Source of the DNA: Bacteroidota bacterium
Lineage (GTDB): Bacteria > Bacteroidota > Bacteroidia > CAIKAF01
Assembly (NCBI GenBank): GCA_023432985.1
Contig: JAEZEQ010000055.1
Location: 1 to 27,239 of the forward strand
Direction of reading: 5' to 3'
Length of the DNA: 27,239 nt
A program made the translations under genes and the position numbers. How positions within the stretch are numbered: position 1 is the first letter of the stretch; the number at the start of each line of letters is the position of its first letter. The notes beneath the pieces were generated by a model. The model was given only the letters and a program-made list of their open reading frames with translations, did not search any database and had not been told where the DNA came from. Of the stretch, positions 15,384 to 23,133 are shown piece by piece.

Positions 15384-17483
15384 ATGAGTGATTTTGAAAA
15401 TTCTAACCAAAAGAAAAAGCCCAATTCTCCTATAAAGAAGCCTAAGGTAGGTTTTTCGGGATATTGGATTTACGGATTGGTATTACTGGTATTTGCCGGT
15501 GTATATCTATTTAGTAAAACCGGTACGCCCATGGAAACCACTTCCAGAGAATTCGAGAATATGGTGATGAGTGGGGATGTGAAAGAAATTGTGGTTGTTA
15601 ATCAGGAATTAGCCCGTGTATATATCAAACCCGATCGTTTGACCAAAGAGGTTTATACCGAGGTTAGAAAGAGAAATATTCCGGTAGATCAGCCCCAGTT
15701 TCAATTAGAAACCGGTCCTATAGAAAAGTTTGTAGAAAAAGTTGACTTACTTCAAGAAGCTTTGCCTGCCGACGAAAAAGTGATGATTGATTATGAAACA
15801 CAGAATGAATCCTGGTTTAATTCATTTATCATATTCGTATTGCCTTTACTTATAATGATGGGTCTTTGGTTCTTTATGATGCGCCGTATGGGCGGTGGAG
15901 CCGGAGGAGGTCAGATTTTCAATATAGGAAAATCTAAAGCCAAATTATTCGATAAAGATTCTCAGGTGAATATCAATTTCAATGATGTAGCCGGTTTGGA
16001 TGAAGCCAAAGTGGAGTTGCAGGAGATTGTGGAATTTTTGAAGAATCCGAAAAAATATACCAACTTAGGCGGTAAAATTCCCAAAGGAGCCTTATTGGTT
16101 GGCCCTCCGGGTACGGGTAAAACCCTACTTGCCAAAGCGATTGCAGGGGAAGCCAAAGTGCCCTTTTTCTCACTTTCGGGATCCGATTTTGTAGAAATGT
16201 TTGTGGGTGTAGGTGCCTCACGTGTGCGCGATTTGTTCCGTCAGGCCAAAGAAAAATCACCTTGTATTATTTTTATCGACGAGATTGATGCCATCGGTAG
16301 AGCCCGTGGACGTGGCGCCGTTCAGGGAGCAAACGATGAAAGAGAAAATACGCTCAATCAGCTCTTGACCGAAATGGACGGGTTCGAAAGTAATTCGGGT
16401 GTTATTATACTTGCAGCCACCAACCGCGTGGATGTACTCGATAAAGCCTTGATTCGTGCCGGACGTTTTGATCGTCAGATTATGGTTGAATTGCCCGATT
16501 TATTTGGACGTCAGGAGATTTTTAAAGTGCATATGAAAGGCAAGAAATTAGGTCAGAATATCGATGTGAATCTCCTTGCCAAACAAACTCCGGGTTTCTC
16601 GGGTGCCGATATTGCCAATGTGTGTAATGAAGCAGCGTTGATTGCTGCACGTAAAGGTAAAGATGAAATAGACCGTAGTGATTTCAACGATGCTATTGAC
16701 AGGGTAATAGGCGGATTAGAAAAGAAAAATAAGATTGTTACACCTATCGAGAAAAAAGTAATTGCCTATCATGAGGCTGGTCATGCCACGGTAAGCTGGT
16801 TTCTTCGCTATGCAAGTCCCCTCGTTAAGGTTACCATAGTGCCCCGCGGCCAATCTCTCGGCGCTGCTTGGTATTTGCCCGAAGAACGTATGATTACGAC
16901 CAAAGAGCAAATTCTGGACGAAATGACTGCGGCTTTGGGCGGTAGAGCTGCCGAAGAAGTAATATTCCAAAAAGTATCTACCGGTGCATTGAGCGATTTG
17001 GAAAAAATTACCAAACAAGCTTATGCCATGGTTTCTATATATGGACTGAATGATATAATCGGTAATATAAGTTATTACGACAGTTCGGGACAACAAGATT
17101 ATGCTTTCTCGAAACCATATAGCGATAAAACAGCCGAATTGATTGATCAGGAAGTGAAGAAACTCAGCGATGAATGTTACCAAAGAGCGGTGAAATTGTT
17201 GGAGGAAAATAAGGATAAATTGAAAAAACTGGCCGATCGTTTGATTGAAAAAGAGGTGATTTTCCGTGAAGATTTGGAAGAAATACTCGGACCACGCCCC
17301 TTCGAAGATGATGAAAGAGCCAAGGAAGTTTCGGCTGCCGTACGCTCTACCATGGCGCAGAATAATCAGCCTCAAAATCCTGATCATTCGACCCCTATTG
17401 TGCCTTCAACAGAAAATCCAATTACAATCGATCAAGAAATAAAGAGGGAAAGTGAACAAGGAAATTCCACTACAGGCGAATAA
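15384..17483 (+). CDS. ftsH: ATP-dependent zinc metalloprotease FtsH
   Basis: A membrane-bound AAA+ protease that degrades misfolded membrane proteins and regulatory proteins from the cytoplasmic side. Its 699 residues run: cytoplasmic Lys/Pro-rich N terminus; TM1 about 27-43; periplasmic domain about 45-145; TM2 about 147-166; Gly-rich linker; AAA+ domain about 195-445 with Walker A GPPGTGKT (240-247), pore loop MFVGVGA, Walker B IIFIDEID (295-302) and arginine fingers in the ALIRAGRFDRQ region; protease domain with the zinc motif HEAGH (463-467) and the third-ligand region STGALSDLEKIT. The C-terminal 60 residues are polar and likely disordered. All catalytic residues are present. The last 32 bases overlap cdsA, suggesting translational coupling. 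Confidence 0.98.
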   Translation: MSDFENSNQKKKPNSPIKKPKVGFSGYWIYGLVLLVFAGVYLFSKTGTPMETTSREFENMVMSGDVKEIVVVNQELARVYIKPDRLTKEVYTEVRKRNIPVDQPQFQLETGPIEKFVEKVDLLQEALPADEKVMIDYETQNESWFNSFIIFVLPLLIMMGLWFFMMRRMGGGAGGGQIFNIGKSKAKLFDKDSQVNINFNDVAGLDEAKVELQEIVEFLKNPKKYTNLGGKIPKGALLVGPPGTGKTLLAKAIAGEAKVPFFSLSGSDFVEMFVGVGASRVRDLFRQAKEKSPCIIFIDEIDAIGRARGRGAVQGANDERENTLNQLLTEMDGFESNSGVIILAATNRVDVLDKALIRAGRFDRQIMVELPDLFGRQEIFKVHMKGKKLGQNIDVNLLAKQTPGFSGADIANVCNEAALIAARKGKDEIDRSDFNDAIDRVIGGLEKKNKIVTPIEKKVIAYHEAGHATVSWFLRYASPLVKVTIVPRGQSLGAAWYLPEERMITTKEQILDEMTAALGGRAAEEVIFQKVSTGALSDLEKITKQAYAMVSIYGLNDIIGNISYYDSSGQQDYAFSKPYSDKTAELIDQEVKKLSDECYQRAVKLLEENKDKLKKLADRLIEKEVIFREDLEEILGPRPFEDDERAKEVSAAVRSTMAQNNQPQNPDHSTPIVPSTENPITIDQEIKRESEQGNSTTGE

Positions 17484-18312
17484 GCCCGCGAATAAATTTC
17501 CGGATATTTTAAAGCGTGCCATTTTTGGTGCGCTTTTCTTGCTTATTACTATAGGAACCATCTATTTTTCGCTTTATGCATGGATTGCTCTTGCAGCTGT
17601 CTATTCTTTAGGTTGCCTGTATGAATTCAGCGAAAGAAATCCGGAAATGAGAAAATTGAAATGGCCTACGCGCATTTCGGCCCTGGTTGTTTGGCTTTGT
17701 GTATTTCTCTTTCTTTATCTGGATGATATACGCTTTGTTTTATTTCCTGTTTTTTTTAGTCCCCTTTTTCTACTTTATGCCCTTAGCGTAAAAGAAGGAC
17801 ATCCCTTCAAAGAATTATCGGCATTTTTTGTAGCGCTTATTTATACCGTATTTCCTTTTATTGCCCTTGTTTTTCTGGGTGCCAAAATAGACGGATACAG
17901 ACCCGAACTTATTATTTGGTTTTTTCTGCTCATCTGGGCCAATGATTCTTTTGCGTATTTATTCGGGCGCCTTTTCGGTAAACATAAAATGGCTCCATCC
18001 ATTTCGCCCGGAAAATCCTGGGAAGGATTTGCCGGAGGTGCCATCATGAGTCTTATATTCCATGTGCTGATTTCGAATTATTTCATTCCGATTCATTTTA
18101 TTCATGCCATTGCCTTGGTTTTATTGGGAATTCCTTTGGCCGTACTGGGCGATTTGGTTGAAAGTAAATGGAAAAGAAACCTGAATATTAAAGATTCCGG
18201 ACATTTTTTACCCGGTCATGGAGGCTTTTTAGACCGATTTGATAGTGTTTTAATTTCTGCACCCGTAATATTCTTTTATTTTTACGCACTGAAAAACTAT
18301 TTATTTATATGA
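17452..18312 (+). CDS. cdsA: Phosphatidate cytidylyltransferase
   Basis: It makes CDP-diacylglycerol from CTP and phosphatidate at the inner membrane, the branch point for phospholipids. The 286-residue protein has several membrane segments (for example about 24-42, 80-110, 120-150) and the CTP-transferase signature near 240-262: NIKDSGHFLPGHGGFLDRFD, with the conserved K-D and the PGHGG. ISPGKSWEGFAGG is the other conserved loop. The start is GTG at 17452, inside the ftsH 3' end, preceded by AAAGAGGGAAA; no later ATG precedes the first membrane segment. Overlaps on both sides (32 bases with ftsH, 4 bases ATGA with psd) support coupled translation. Confidence 0.95.
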   Translation: MNKEIPLQANKPANKFPDILKRAIFGALFLLITIGTIYFSLYAWIALAAVYSLGCLYEFSERNPEMRKLKWPTRISALVVWLCVFLFLYLDDIRFVLFPVFFSPLFLLYALSVKEGHPFKELSAFFVALIYTVFPFIALVFLGAKIDGYRPELIIWFFLLIWANDSFAYLFGRLFGKHKMAPSISPGKSWEGFAGGAIMSLIFHVLISNYFIPIHFIHAIALVLLGIPLAVLGDLVESKWKRNLNIKDSGHFLPGHGGFLDRFDSVLISAPVIFFYFYALKNYLFI

Positions 18313-18965
18313 GATTTCATCGCGAAGGAAAAACCATTATGTTTATAAGCTTGCTTATAGCATTGATTCTACAAGCTATTGCCTATTTTATTGGTATAAA
18401 CTGGCTATCGTTTGTCATAGGCTTTTTTAACCTGTTTTTCCTGGCTCTTATTTTTCAATTTTTCCGATATCCCACCCGCATTTATGCTGGCGGACCTCTG
18501 GATATTATTTCTCCCGCCGATGGAAAGGTAGTGGTTATAGAGAAAGTATTCGAAAGTGAATATCTGAACAAAGAGGTAATGCAAATATCGGTGTTTATGA
18601 GTCCCCTCAATGTGCACGTAAACTGGAGTCCCATAGGCGGATTGGTAGAATATTACAAATATCATCCCGGAAAATATCTGGTGGCATGGCATCCTAAATC
18701 TTCTACCGAAAATGAAAGAACAACCACGGTGGTAAGGCATGAAAACGGTACGCAAATATTATTTCGCCAAATAGCCGGAGCTTTAGCCAAACGTATTGTG
18801 AATTATTTGCATGCAGGTGATAAAATAAAAGGCGGACATGAAGCCGGCTTTATAAAATTCGGAAGCAGGGTAGATGTATTCATTCCACTCGATGCCGAAA
18901 TATGCGTAAAAATTGGCGATAAACCGGTTGGAAATAAAACCGTATTGGCGCGTTTAAAAGCCTAA
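18309..18965 (+). CDS. psd: Phosphatidylserine decarboxylase family protein
   Basis: It converts phosphatidylserine to phosphatidylethanolamine at the inner membrane. The 218 residues correspond to the short PSD form. There are two N-terminal membrane segments (about 12-55), then SPADGKVV, and FMSPLNVHVNWSP with the conserved histidine. The self-cleavage site is FGSR: cleavage between G185 and S186 would leave S186 as the pyruvoyl group of a 33-residue alpha chain (IKFGSRVDVFIP). The ATG overlaps the cdsA stop by four bases (ATGA), so the substrate-producing and later enzyme genes are tightly linked. Phosphatidylserine synthase is not in the window. It is convergent with the TPR gene, with 7 bases between stops and no terminator seen. 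Confidence 0.93.
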   Translation: MRFHREGKTIMFISLLIALILQAIAYFIGINWLSFVIGFFNLFFLALIFQFFRYPTRIYAGGPLDIISPADGKVVVIEKVFESEYLNKEVMQISVFMSPLNVHVNWSPIGGLVEYYKYHPGKYLVAWHPKSSTENERTTTVVRHENGTQILFRQIAGALAKRIVNYLHAGDKIKGGHEAGFIKFGSRVDVFIPLDAEICVKIGDKPVGNKTVLARLKA

Positions 18966-18972
18966 TAAAGCT

Positions 18973-19296
18973 TTAATCTTCTTCGTATTCTTCGACGAGT
19001 TGCTTCAGCTCGCGCAGGGTTTTGTCGTTCTTTTGTTTTTCGGCAAGCCATACACCTTCCTTCCAAATGCTTAATGCGTCTTCTTCTTTTTCTTTCAGAA
19101 TATATATTTGTCCCAACTTCATATATAAGGGCAGATAGTCGGGTTTATTTTCTTTTAAATAAAGAAGTATTTCTATGGCATTTTCATGCTGATTCAGACT
19201 CAAATATTCCAGGGCCAGGGCATATTGTAAAAAGGGATCCTTCGGATCATCTTTTAGCATGAGTTTTATGGCTTCAAGGCGCTCTGTTGCTTGCAT
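18973..19296 (-). CDS. Small tetratricopeptide-repeat (TPR) protein
   Basis: A 107-residue, acidic, all-helical protein made of about two and a half TPR units. One unit has the typical pattern PFLQYALALEYLSLNQHENA, followed by PLYMKLGQIYILKEKEEDAL. There is no signal peptide, so it is probably cytoplasmic, acting as a protein-binding scaffold; the partner is unknown. It lies 22 bases downstream of the dGTPase gene on the same strand and likely ends that transcript. The C terminus (LKQLVEEYEED) is strongly acidic. Its stop is 7 bases from the psd stop on the other strand. Confidence 0.85.
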   Translation of the reverse strand: MQATERLEAIKLMLKDDPKDPFLQYALALEYLSLNQHENAIEILLYLKENKPDYLPLYMKLGQIYILKEKEEDALSIWKEGVWLAEKQKNDKTLRELKQLVEEYEED

Positions 19297-19318
19297 AATT
19301 ATTCGGTTCGAAATGGGA

Positions 19319-20629
19319 TTAAATTTCTATTCCCCATAATTTTTTGTGCAGTTGTAAGGCATGTCTGTCAGTCAGACCCGAGATAAAATCCAAACACAAA
19401 CGCATATGTTCGTATAGTCCTTTTTCAGGAACTAATTGGAATGGCAATAAGCGCATAAGATTTTTTTGTTTGGCATCGGCTCTGTTTTGATAGGAGGCAA
19501 TCATGGCTTCGCAAAACAATTCGGTGAGTCGCGGCAATATTTCGAATCCCGCAGCCTGAAGTTCGACCACTTTATTGCTGTTGTAAATATATTGTTGCGA
19601 GAATTTTGAAATAGCATCCAGGGTTCCGGCATAGATTCCGTCGTCCATCAGCGATTTTTGATATAGGCCTTGCATGATTTCGGGATAATGCGTACAAAAG
19701 ACCTGTATGGCATCATCCACCAGGCGATTTATAGCCAAGGCTCTTACCAGTCCCAATCGTTGGTTGATATCGGGATAGGTTTGTAAACGCGTTAAATCTA
19801 ATTGTTCGCCACAAATAGGAGCCAACAAATCCATATATTTTTCTTCAGAAATAATGCGCATACGTGCAGCATCTTCTAGGTCTATGACCAGATAGCAAAT
19901 ATCGTCGGCCGCTTCGGTAAGAAATACCAAGGGGTGGCGGGCATAACTAAAATCCGATTCGCTGAGTTTATTAAGTTGGCATAGATCCAAAAATGCTTGT
20001 GCCTGCTCAATTTCACTAATGAAGAAATTGTATTTTTTCTGACTTTTAAGACTTTTATTTCTGGCGTTTAAATTACCAATGCAAGGGTATTTTACAAAGG
20101 CTCCCAAAACGGCAGCAGTAGGTTGAAGGCCTTTTTGCATGAGTATACGAAAACCTTGGGCATTGCCTTCGAAATGGCATAAATCATACCATGCATTGGG
20201 CTGAAAAAGGTCTTTGTATTCTTTGAGTTTGCCCATAGAAAATGCGGAAGAAATGCCGCTTTCGCCGCTATGTCCGAAGGGCGGATTTCCTATATCATGA
20301 GCCAGGCAAGCGGCTTGAATAATATGCGCAAAATCGGTATCAGAATATCCGTTTTCTTTCAATTCGGGTTCCTGTTCCAGGATAAAAGCTCCGGCTCTAA
20401 GTCCGAGGCTTCTTCCCACACTGCTTACCTCGAGACTATGTGTGAGTCGGGTATGTACAAAATCGTATTCAGGTAGAGGGACCACCTGGGTTTTATCTTG
20501 TAATTTTCGGAAAGGATGCGAAAAAATAATACGATCTACGTCTTTTTCGAACGCATTGCGTCTGAGGTTTTGTGAGGCAGAGTGCATTGCGGCAGGTCTT
20601 TCTCCGGAAAGTAATGCGAACCAGTTCAT
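19319..20629 (-). CDS. dgt: Deoxyguanosinetriphosphate triphosphohydrolase (dGTPase)
   Basis: An HD-domain enzyme that hydrolyses dGTP to deoxyguanosine and triphosphate, affecting dNTP balance and sometimes phage defence. Of the 436 residues, the metal site is clear: H64 in HTRLTHSLEVSSVGR, the H111-D112 pair in LAHDIGNPPFGHSGE, and a later EAADDICYLVIDLEDA carrying the last Asp. RNAFEKDVDRIIFSHPFRKL is the family start. It begins 2 bases after the HMG-CoA lyase stop, so the two are almost certainly co-transcribed, with the TPR gene following. Substrate specificity of related enzymes varies, so dGTP is the likely but not proven substrate. Confidence 0.93.
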   Translation of the reverse strand: MNWFALLSGERPAAMHSASQNLRRNAFEKDVDRIIFSHPFRKLQDKTQVVPLPEYDFVHTRLTHSLEVSSVGRSLGLRAGAFILEQEPELKENGYSDTDFAHIIQAACLAHDIGNPPFGHSGESGISSAFSMGKLKEYKDLFQPNAWYDLCHFEGNAQGFRILMQKGLQPTAAVLGAFVKYPCIGNLNARNKSLKSQKKYNFFISEIEQAQAFLDLCQLNKLSESDFSYARHPLVFLTEAADDICYLVIDLEDAARMRIISEEKYMDLLAPICGEQLDLTRLQTYPDINQRLGLVRALAINRLVDDAIQVFCTHYPEIMQGLYQKSLMDDGIYAGTLDAISKFSQQYIYNSNKVVELQAAGFEILPRLTELFCEAMIASYQNRADAKQKNLMRLLPFQLVPEKGLYEHMRLCLDFISGLTDRHALQLHKKLWGIEI

Positions 20630-20631
20630 AT

Positions 20632-21504
20632 TTAGGATCTCCCTTGAAACAGCTCATTGGCTGCCAGAATACAGTTTTTAAATGCGGGCATATTTATGCC
20701 GGTTTCGATTTGATTTTCCTCACAAAATGCCACTAAATTTTCGGTAGGTAAATTTCCGGTAAGTGTATCCTTAGCCATAGGGCATCCTCCGAATCCGAGC
20801 ATGGCGCTGTCGAATTTACGGCAACCTGCTTCGTAGGCCGCTTTTACATTCAAAAACCAGTTCGAAGGCCTGGTGTGAAAATGCGCACCTATTTCTATAT
20901 GTGGAAAGGCGGGAATTAAGGTTTCAAAAAGGCGACTGATATCGTCGGGATTGGCTTCGCCTATTGTATCGGCAAGGGAAATATTTTTTATGCCCAGGCG
21001 ATCTAATTTGTCTACTTCTTCAGCCACAATTTGCGGATTCCATGTATCGCCGTAGGGATTACCAAAGGCCATGGAAATATAGACTACCTGGGTTTTATTA
21101 TGAGCAAGACAATGTTCTTGTACATTTTTAACGCGCAAAAGACTATCGGCCAAATTGGAATTGATATTGCGTTGCAAAAAAGTATCCGAAACCGAATGTG
21201 GATAGCCTAAATATTTGATAAAAGGAAAAGCAATAGCCCTTTCGGCACCTCCAATATTACCAATAATGGCGAGTAGTTCGGTTTTCGATTCTTTCCAGTT
21301 GATTGCTTGTGCAACTTCGTGTGTATCGGCCAATTGAGGGATGGCTTTTGCCGAAACAAAACTTCCGAAATCCAACACATCGAATCCCGCCTGAAGTAGT
21401 AAATTTAGATAAGTGATTTTATCCTCCGTTTCGATGAGACTTTTAAGGCCTTGCATCGCATCGCGGGGACATTCGGTAATGATTATGCGGTTTGATGTAT
21501 TCAC
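20632..21504 (-). CDS. Hydroxymethylglutaryl-CoA lyase
   Basis: It splits HMG-CoA into acetyl-CoA and acetoacetate, the last step of leucine breakdown. The 290-residue TIM-barrel protein shows the HMGL signatures: ITECPRDAMQG near the N terminus (metal Asp and catalytic Arg region normally written E.PRDG.Q), the strand end GAHFHTR with metal-binding histidines, SLADTIGEANPD, and the catalytic Cys loop GFGGCPMA. The second position of the first motif is Cys (ECPRD) where many homologues have Val or Ser. It sits between pyrD (30 bases upstream) and dgt (2 bases downstream) on the same strand; no other leucine-catabolism gene is visible. Confidence 0.92.
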   Translation of the reverse strand: MNTSNRIIITECPRDAMQGLKSLIETEDKITYLNLLLQAGFDVLDFGSFVSAKAIPQLADTHEVAQAINWKESKTELLAIIGNIGGAERAIAFPFIKYLGYPHSVSDTFLQRNINSNLADSLLRVKNVQEHCLAHNKTQVVYISMAFGNPYGDTWNPQIVAEEVDKLDRLGIKNISLADTIGEANPDDISRLFETLIPAFPHIEIGAHFHTRPSNWFLNVKAAYEAGCRKFDSAMLGFGGCPMAKDTLTGNLPTENLVAFCEENQIETGINMPAFKNCILAANELFQGRS

Positions 21505-21534
21505 ACAACGAATATAAAAAAAAGAAAATGTCTT

Positions 21535-22578
21535 TTATATTTTTCCCGATTTTTTGAGCTGTGCATAGCGTTTATTAATGGCTTTTATAAGTCCGGGTCC
21601 TTTATAAATAAATCCCGAATAGATTTGCACTAAGGCTGCACCGGCTCTAAATTTCTCCATGGCATCTTCTACACTCATTATTCCACCCGCTGCAATTACC
21701 GGGAAACGGCCCTCGCTTTTTTGAACTATATAGGATACGATTTCTGTAGACTTTTCTTTAAGAGGCGCACCACTTAATCCGCCCGTCTGAGCGCTTAGCC
21801 GGGCATTGCTTTTCAATCCGTCTCTCGATAAGGTAGTATTGGTTGCAATGATTCCGTCTATTTTTGTTTCGAATACAATTTCTATGATTTCATCCAATTG
21901 TTCTTGACTAAGATCGGGAGCAATTTTCAAAAAGATGGGCTTGTAAATACGTTGTGAAAGGGCTCTTTCTTTTAGCTTGCCCAAGAGGTTTTGCAGTGGC
22001 TCTTTTTCTTGCAGGGCGCGTAGTCCGGGGGTATTGGGCGAACTCACGTTTACGGTGAAATAGTTCACTTCTTCGTAGAGCATATCGAAGCATTTTAAGT
22101 AATCGCCAAGTGCCTCTTCGTTGGGTGTATTTTTATTTTTACCAATATTTCCGCCTATGATAAGGTCTTCATTTTTTTTAAAATGCAAACGTCGGGCGGC
22201 GGGCTCGGCACCTTTATTATTGAATCCCATGCGGTTGATTAGAGCTTTGTCGGCCGGAAGACGAAAGAGACGCGGTTTATCATTTCCGGGCTGGGGGAGT
22301 GGGGTAAGCGTGCCTATTTCTATATGCGAAAATCCAAATGAAGATAATTCGTCAAAAAGCATGGCGTCTTTGTCGAATCCTGCAGCCAAGCCAACTACAC
22401 CGGGAAATTGAATGCCGGCAACTTCCACACGGGTTTGTGCATTATGGAAAACAAATATTTTCTTTAAAATTTTTTCGGCAAATGGGATTTTATGCAGCAA
22501 ACGAATCCATGAAAAGGTTGTATAATGAGCCGTTTCGGGGTCCATGAGAAATAAGAAAGACTTGATGAATGCGTACAT
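21535..22578 (-). CDS. pyrD: Dihydroorotate dehydrogenase (quinone), class 2
   Basis: An FMN enzyme that oxidises dihydroorotate to orotate and passes electrons to quinone at the inner membrane, feeding PyrE. The 347-residue length and the amphipathic N-terminal helices (about 1-45, MYAFIKSFLFLMDPETAHYT) are typical of membrane-associated class 2. Other motifs are GLAAGFDKD, HIEIGTLTPLPQPGN, NRMGFNN, the active-site NVSSPNTPGLRALQ (177-190, catalytic Ser 179/180), KIAPDLS, ATNTT, GGLSGAPL and AAGGIMSVEDA. A -7 box lies 14 bases before the ATG. HMG-CoA lyase follows after 30 bases, so this may head the leftward cluster. Confidence 0.96.
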   Translation of the reverse strand: MYAFIKSFLFLMDPETAHYTTFSWIRLLHKIPFAEKILKKIFVFHNAQTRVEVAGIQFPGVVGLAAGFDKDAMLFDELSSFGFSHIEIGTLTPLPQPGNDKPRLFRLPADKALINRMGFNNKGAEPAARRLHFKKNEDLIIGGNIGKNKNTPNEEALGDYLKCFDMLYEEVNYFTVNVSSPNTPGLRALQEKEPLQNLLGKLKERALSQRIYKPIFLKIAPDLSQEQLDEIIEIVFETKIDGIIATNTTLSRDGLKSNARLSAQTGGLSGAPLKEKSTEIVSYIVQKSEGRFPVIAAGGIMSVEDAMEKFRAGAALVQIYSGFIYKGPGLIKAINKRYAQLKKSGKI

Positions 22579-22592
22579 AATCTGATTTTAGA

Positions 22593-22600
22593 CAAAAGTA
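22593..22600 (-). promoter_or_regulatory. Bacteroidota -7 box of pyrD
   Basis: Minus-strand TACTTTTG matches TAnnTTTG and ends 14 bases before the pyrD ATG. It lies right after the terminator of the upstream lipoprotein gene, which supports pyrD as a transcript start. No clear -33 element is seen. Confidence 0.55.
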
Positions 22601-22604
22601 TATA

Positions 22605-22640
22605 AATAAAAAACCCCTTCCGATATGGAAGAGGCTTTTT
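22605..22640 (-). terminator. Terminator of the small lipoprotein gene
   Basis: An 8-bp stem with one mismatch (22614-22621 with 22627-22634, loop 22622-22626) is followed on the minus strand by TTTTTTATTT. Its 16 bases at 22605-22620 are identical to 25505-25520 in the terminator of the partial T9SS gene. Confidence 0.8.
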
Positions 22641-22657
22641 TTGGGTATTTTTTCGAA

Positions 22658-23056
22658 TTAATCTTTTAATAATTGTACATCATATACATCCCCGTCTTCG
22701 GCATACTGCACATTCAAGCTTTTCTTTTTACGCTCAATAATTTTCCAGTTGGCAACCGGATCTCCGTTACCGGGCGTCATTTGTATGTTTTTTCCATTTT
22801 CGTTTACAAGCCAGTGTCCGCTTTGAGAAAGTTGAACGCTGAATGTTACCCAGGTAATGACATAGGTGCCTCCTTCTGCTAATACCAATTTGTAATTGGC
22901 AAAAGCCGTATTGAAACTCTGTGTATTATCCGTTCCATTTTTAAAAACACGATCTACTCTATAGGTGCCGTCTAATTTGTTTTCTACAATTTTATTGCAG
23001 GAACTGAGACCGACAAATAGAAATAATGCAAATAATACGGGAATAATTCTTTTCAT
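22658..23056 (-). CDS. Lipocalin-like lipoprotein
   Basis: A 132-residue lipoprotein. The signal MKRIIPVLFALFLFVGLSSC ends in a lipobox with C20. The mature part looks all-beta with a lipocalin-like start (KLDGTYRVDRVF), GGTYVITW, GHWLVNENGKNIQM and a closing VYDVQLLKD. Small lipoproteins of this pattern are common in Bacteroidota and have no known specific function. I chose the start at 23056 over the longer frame to 23098, because the extra residues would ruin the lipoprotein signal and an exact -7 box (23076-23083) lies inside that extension. It follows the first T9SS gene by 77 bases and has its own terminator. Confidence 0.78.
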   Translation of the reverse strand: MKRIIPVLFALFLFVGLSSCNKIVENKLDGTYRVDRVFKNGTDNTQSFNTAFANYKLVLAEGGTYVITWVTFSVQLSQSGHWLVNENGKNIQMTPGNGDPVANWKIIERKKKSLNVQYAEDGDVYDVQLLKD

Positions 23057-23075
23057 AATTGTATAGTATATGCCA

Positions 23076-23083
23076 CAAATGTA
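23076..23083 (-). promoter_or_regulatory. Bacteroidota -7 box of the lipocalin-like gene
   Basis: Minus-strand TACATTTG matches TAnnTTTG, 19 bases before the ATG at 23056. TTTG at 23096-23099 is too close (12 bases) to be a standard -33. Confidence 0.5.
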
Positions 23084-23133
23084 AAAAATATTCTTCAAAT
23101 TATGGGTATATACTCTTTTTGCTCTTTATCCAA

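Noticed and set aside
16716..17387. 223-codon open frame on the minus strand within ftsH
   Set aside because: It is wholly antisense to the strongly conserved FtsH protease domain, has no recognisable family, and its composition is that of a shadow frame.
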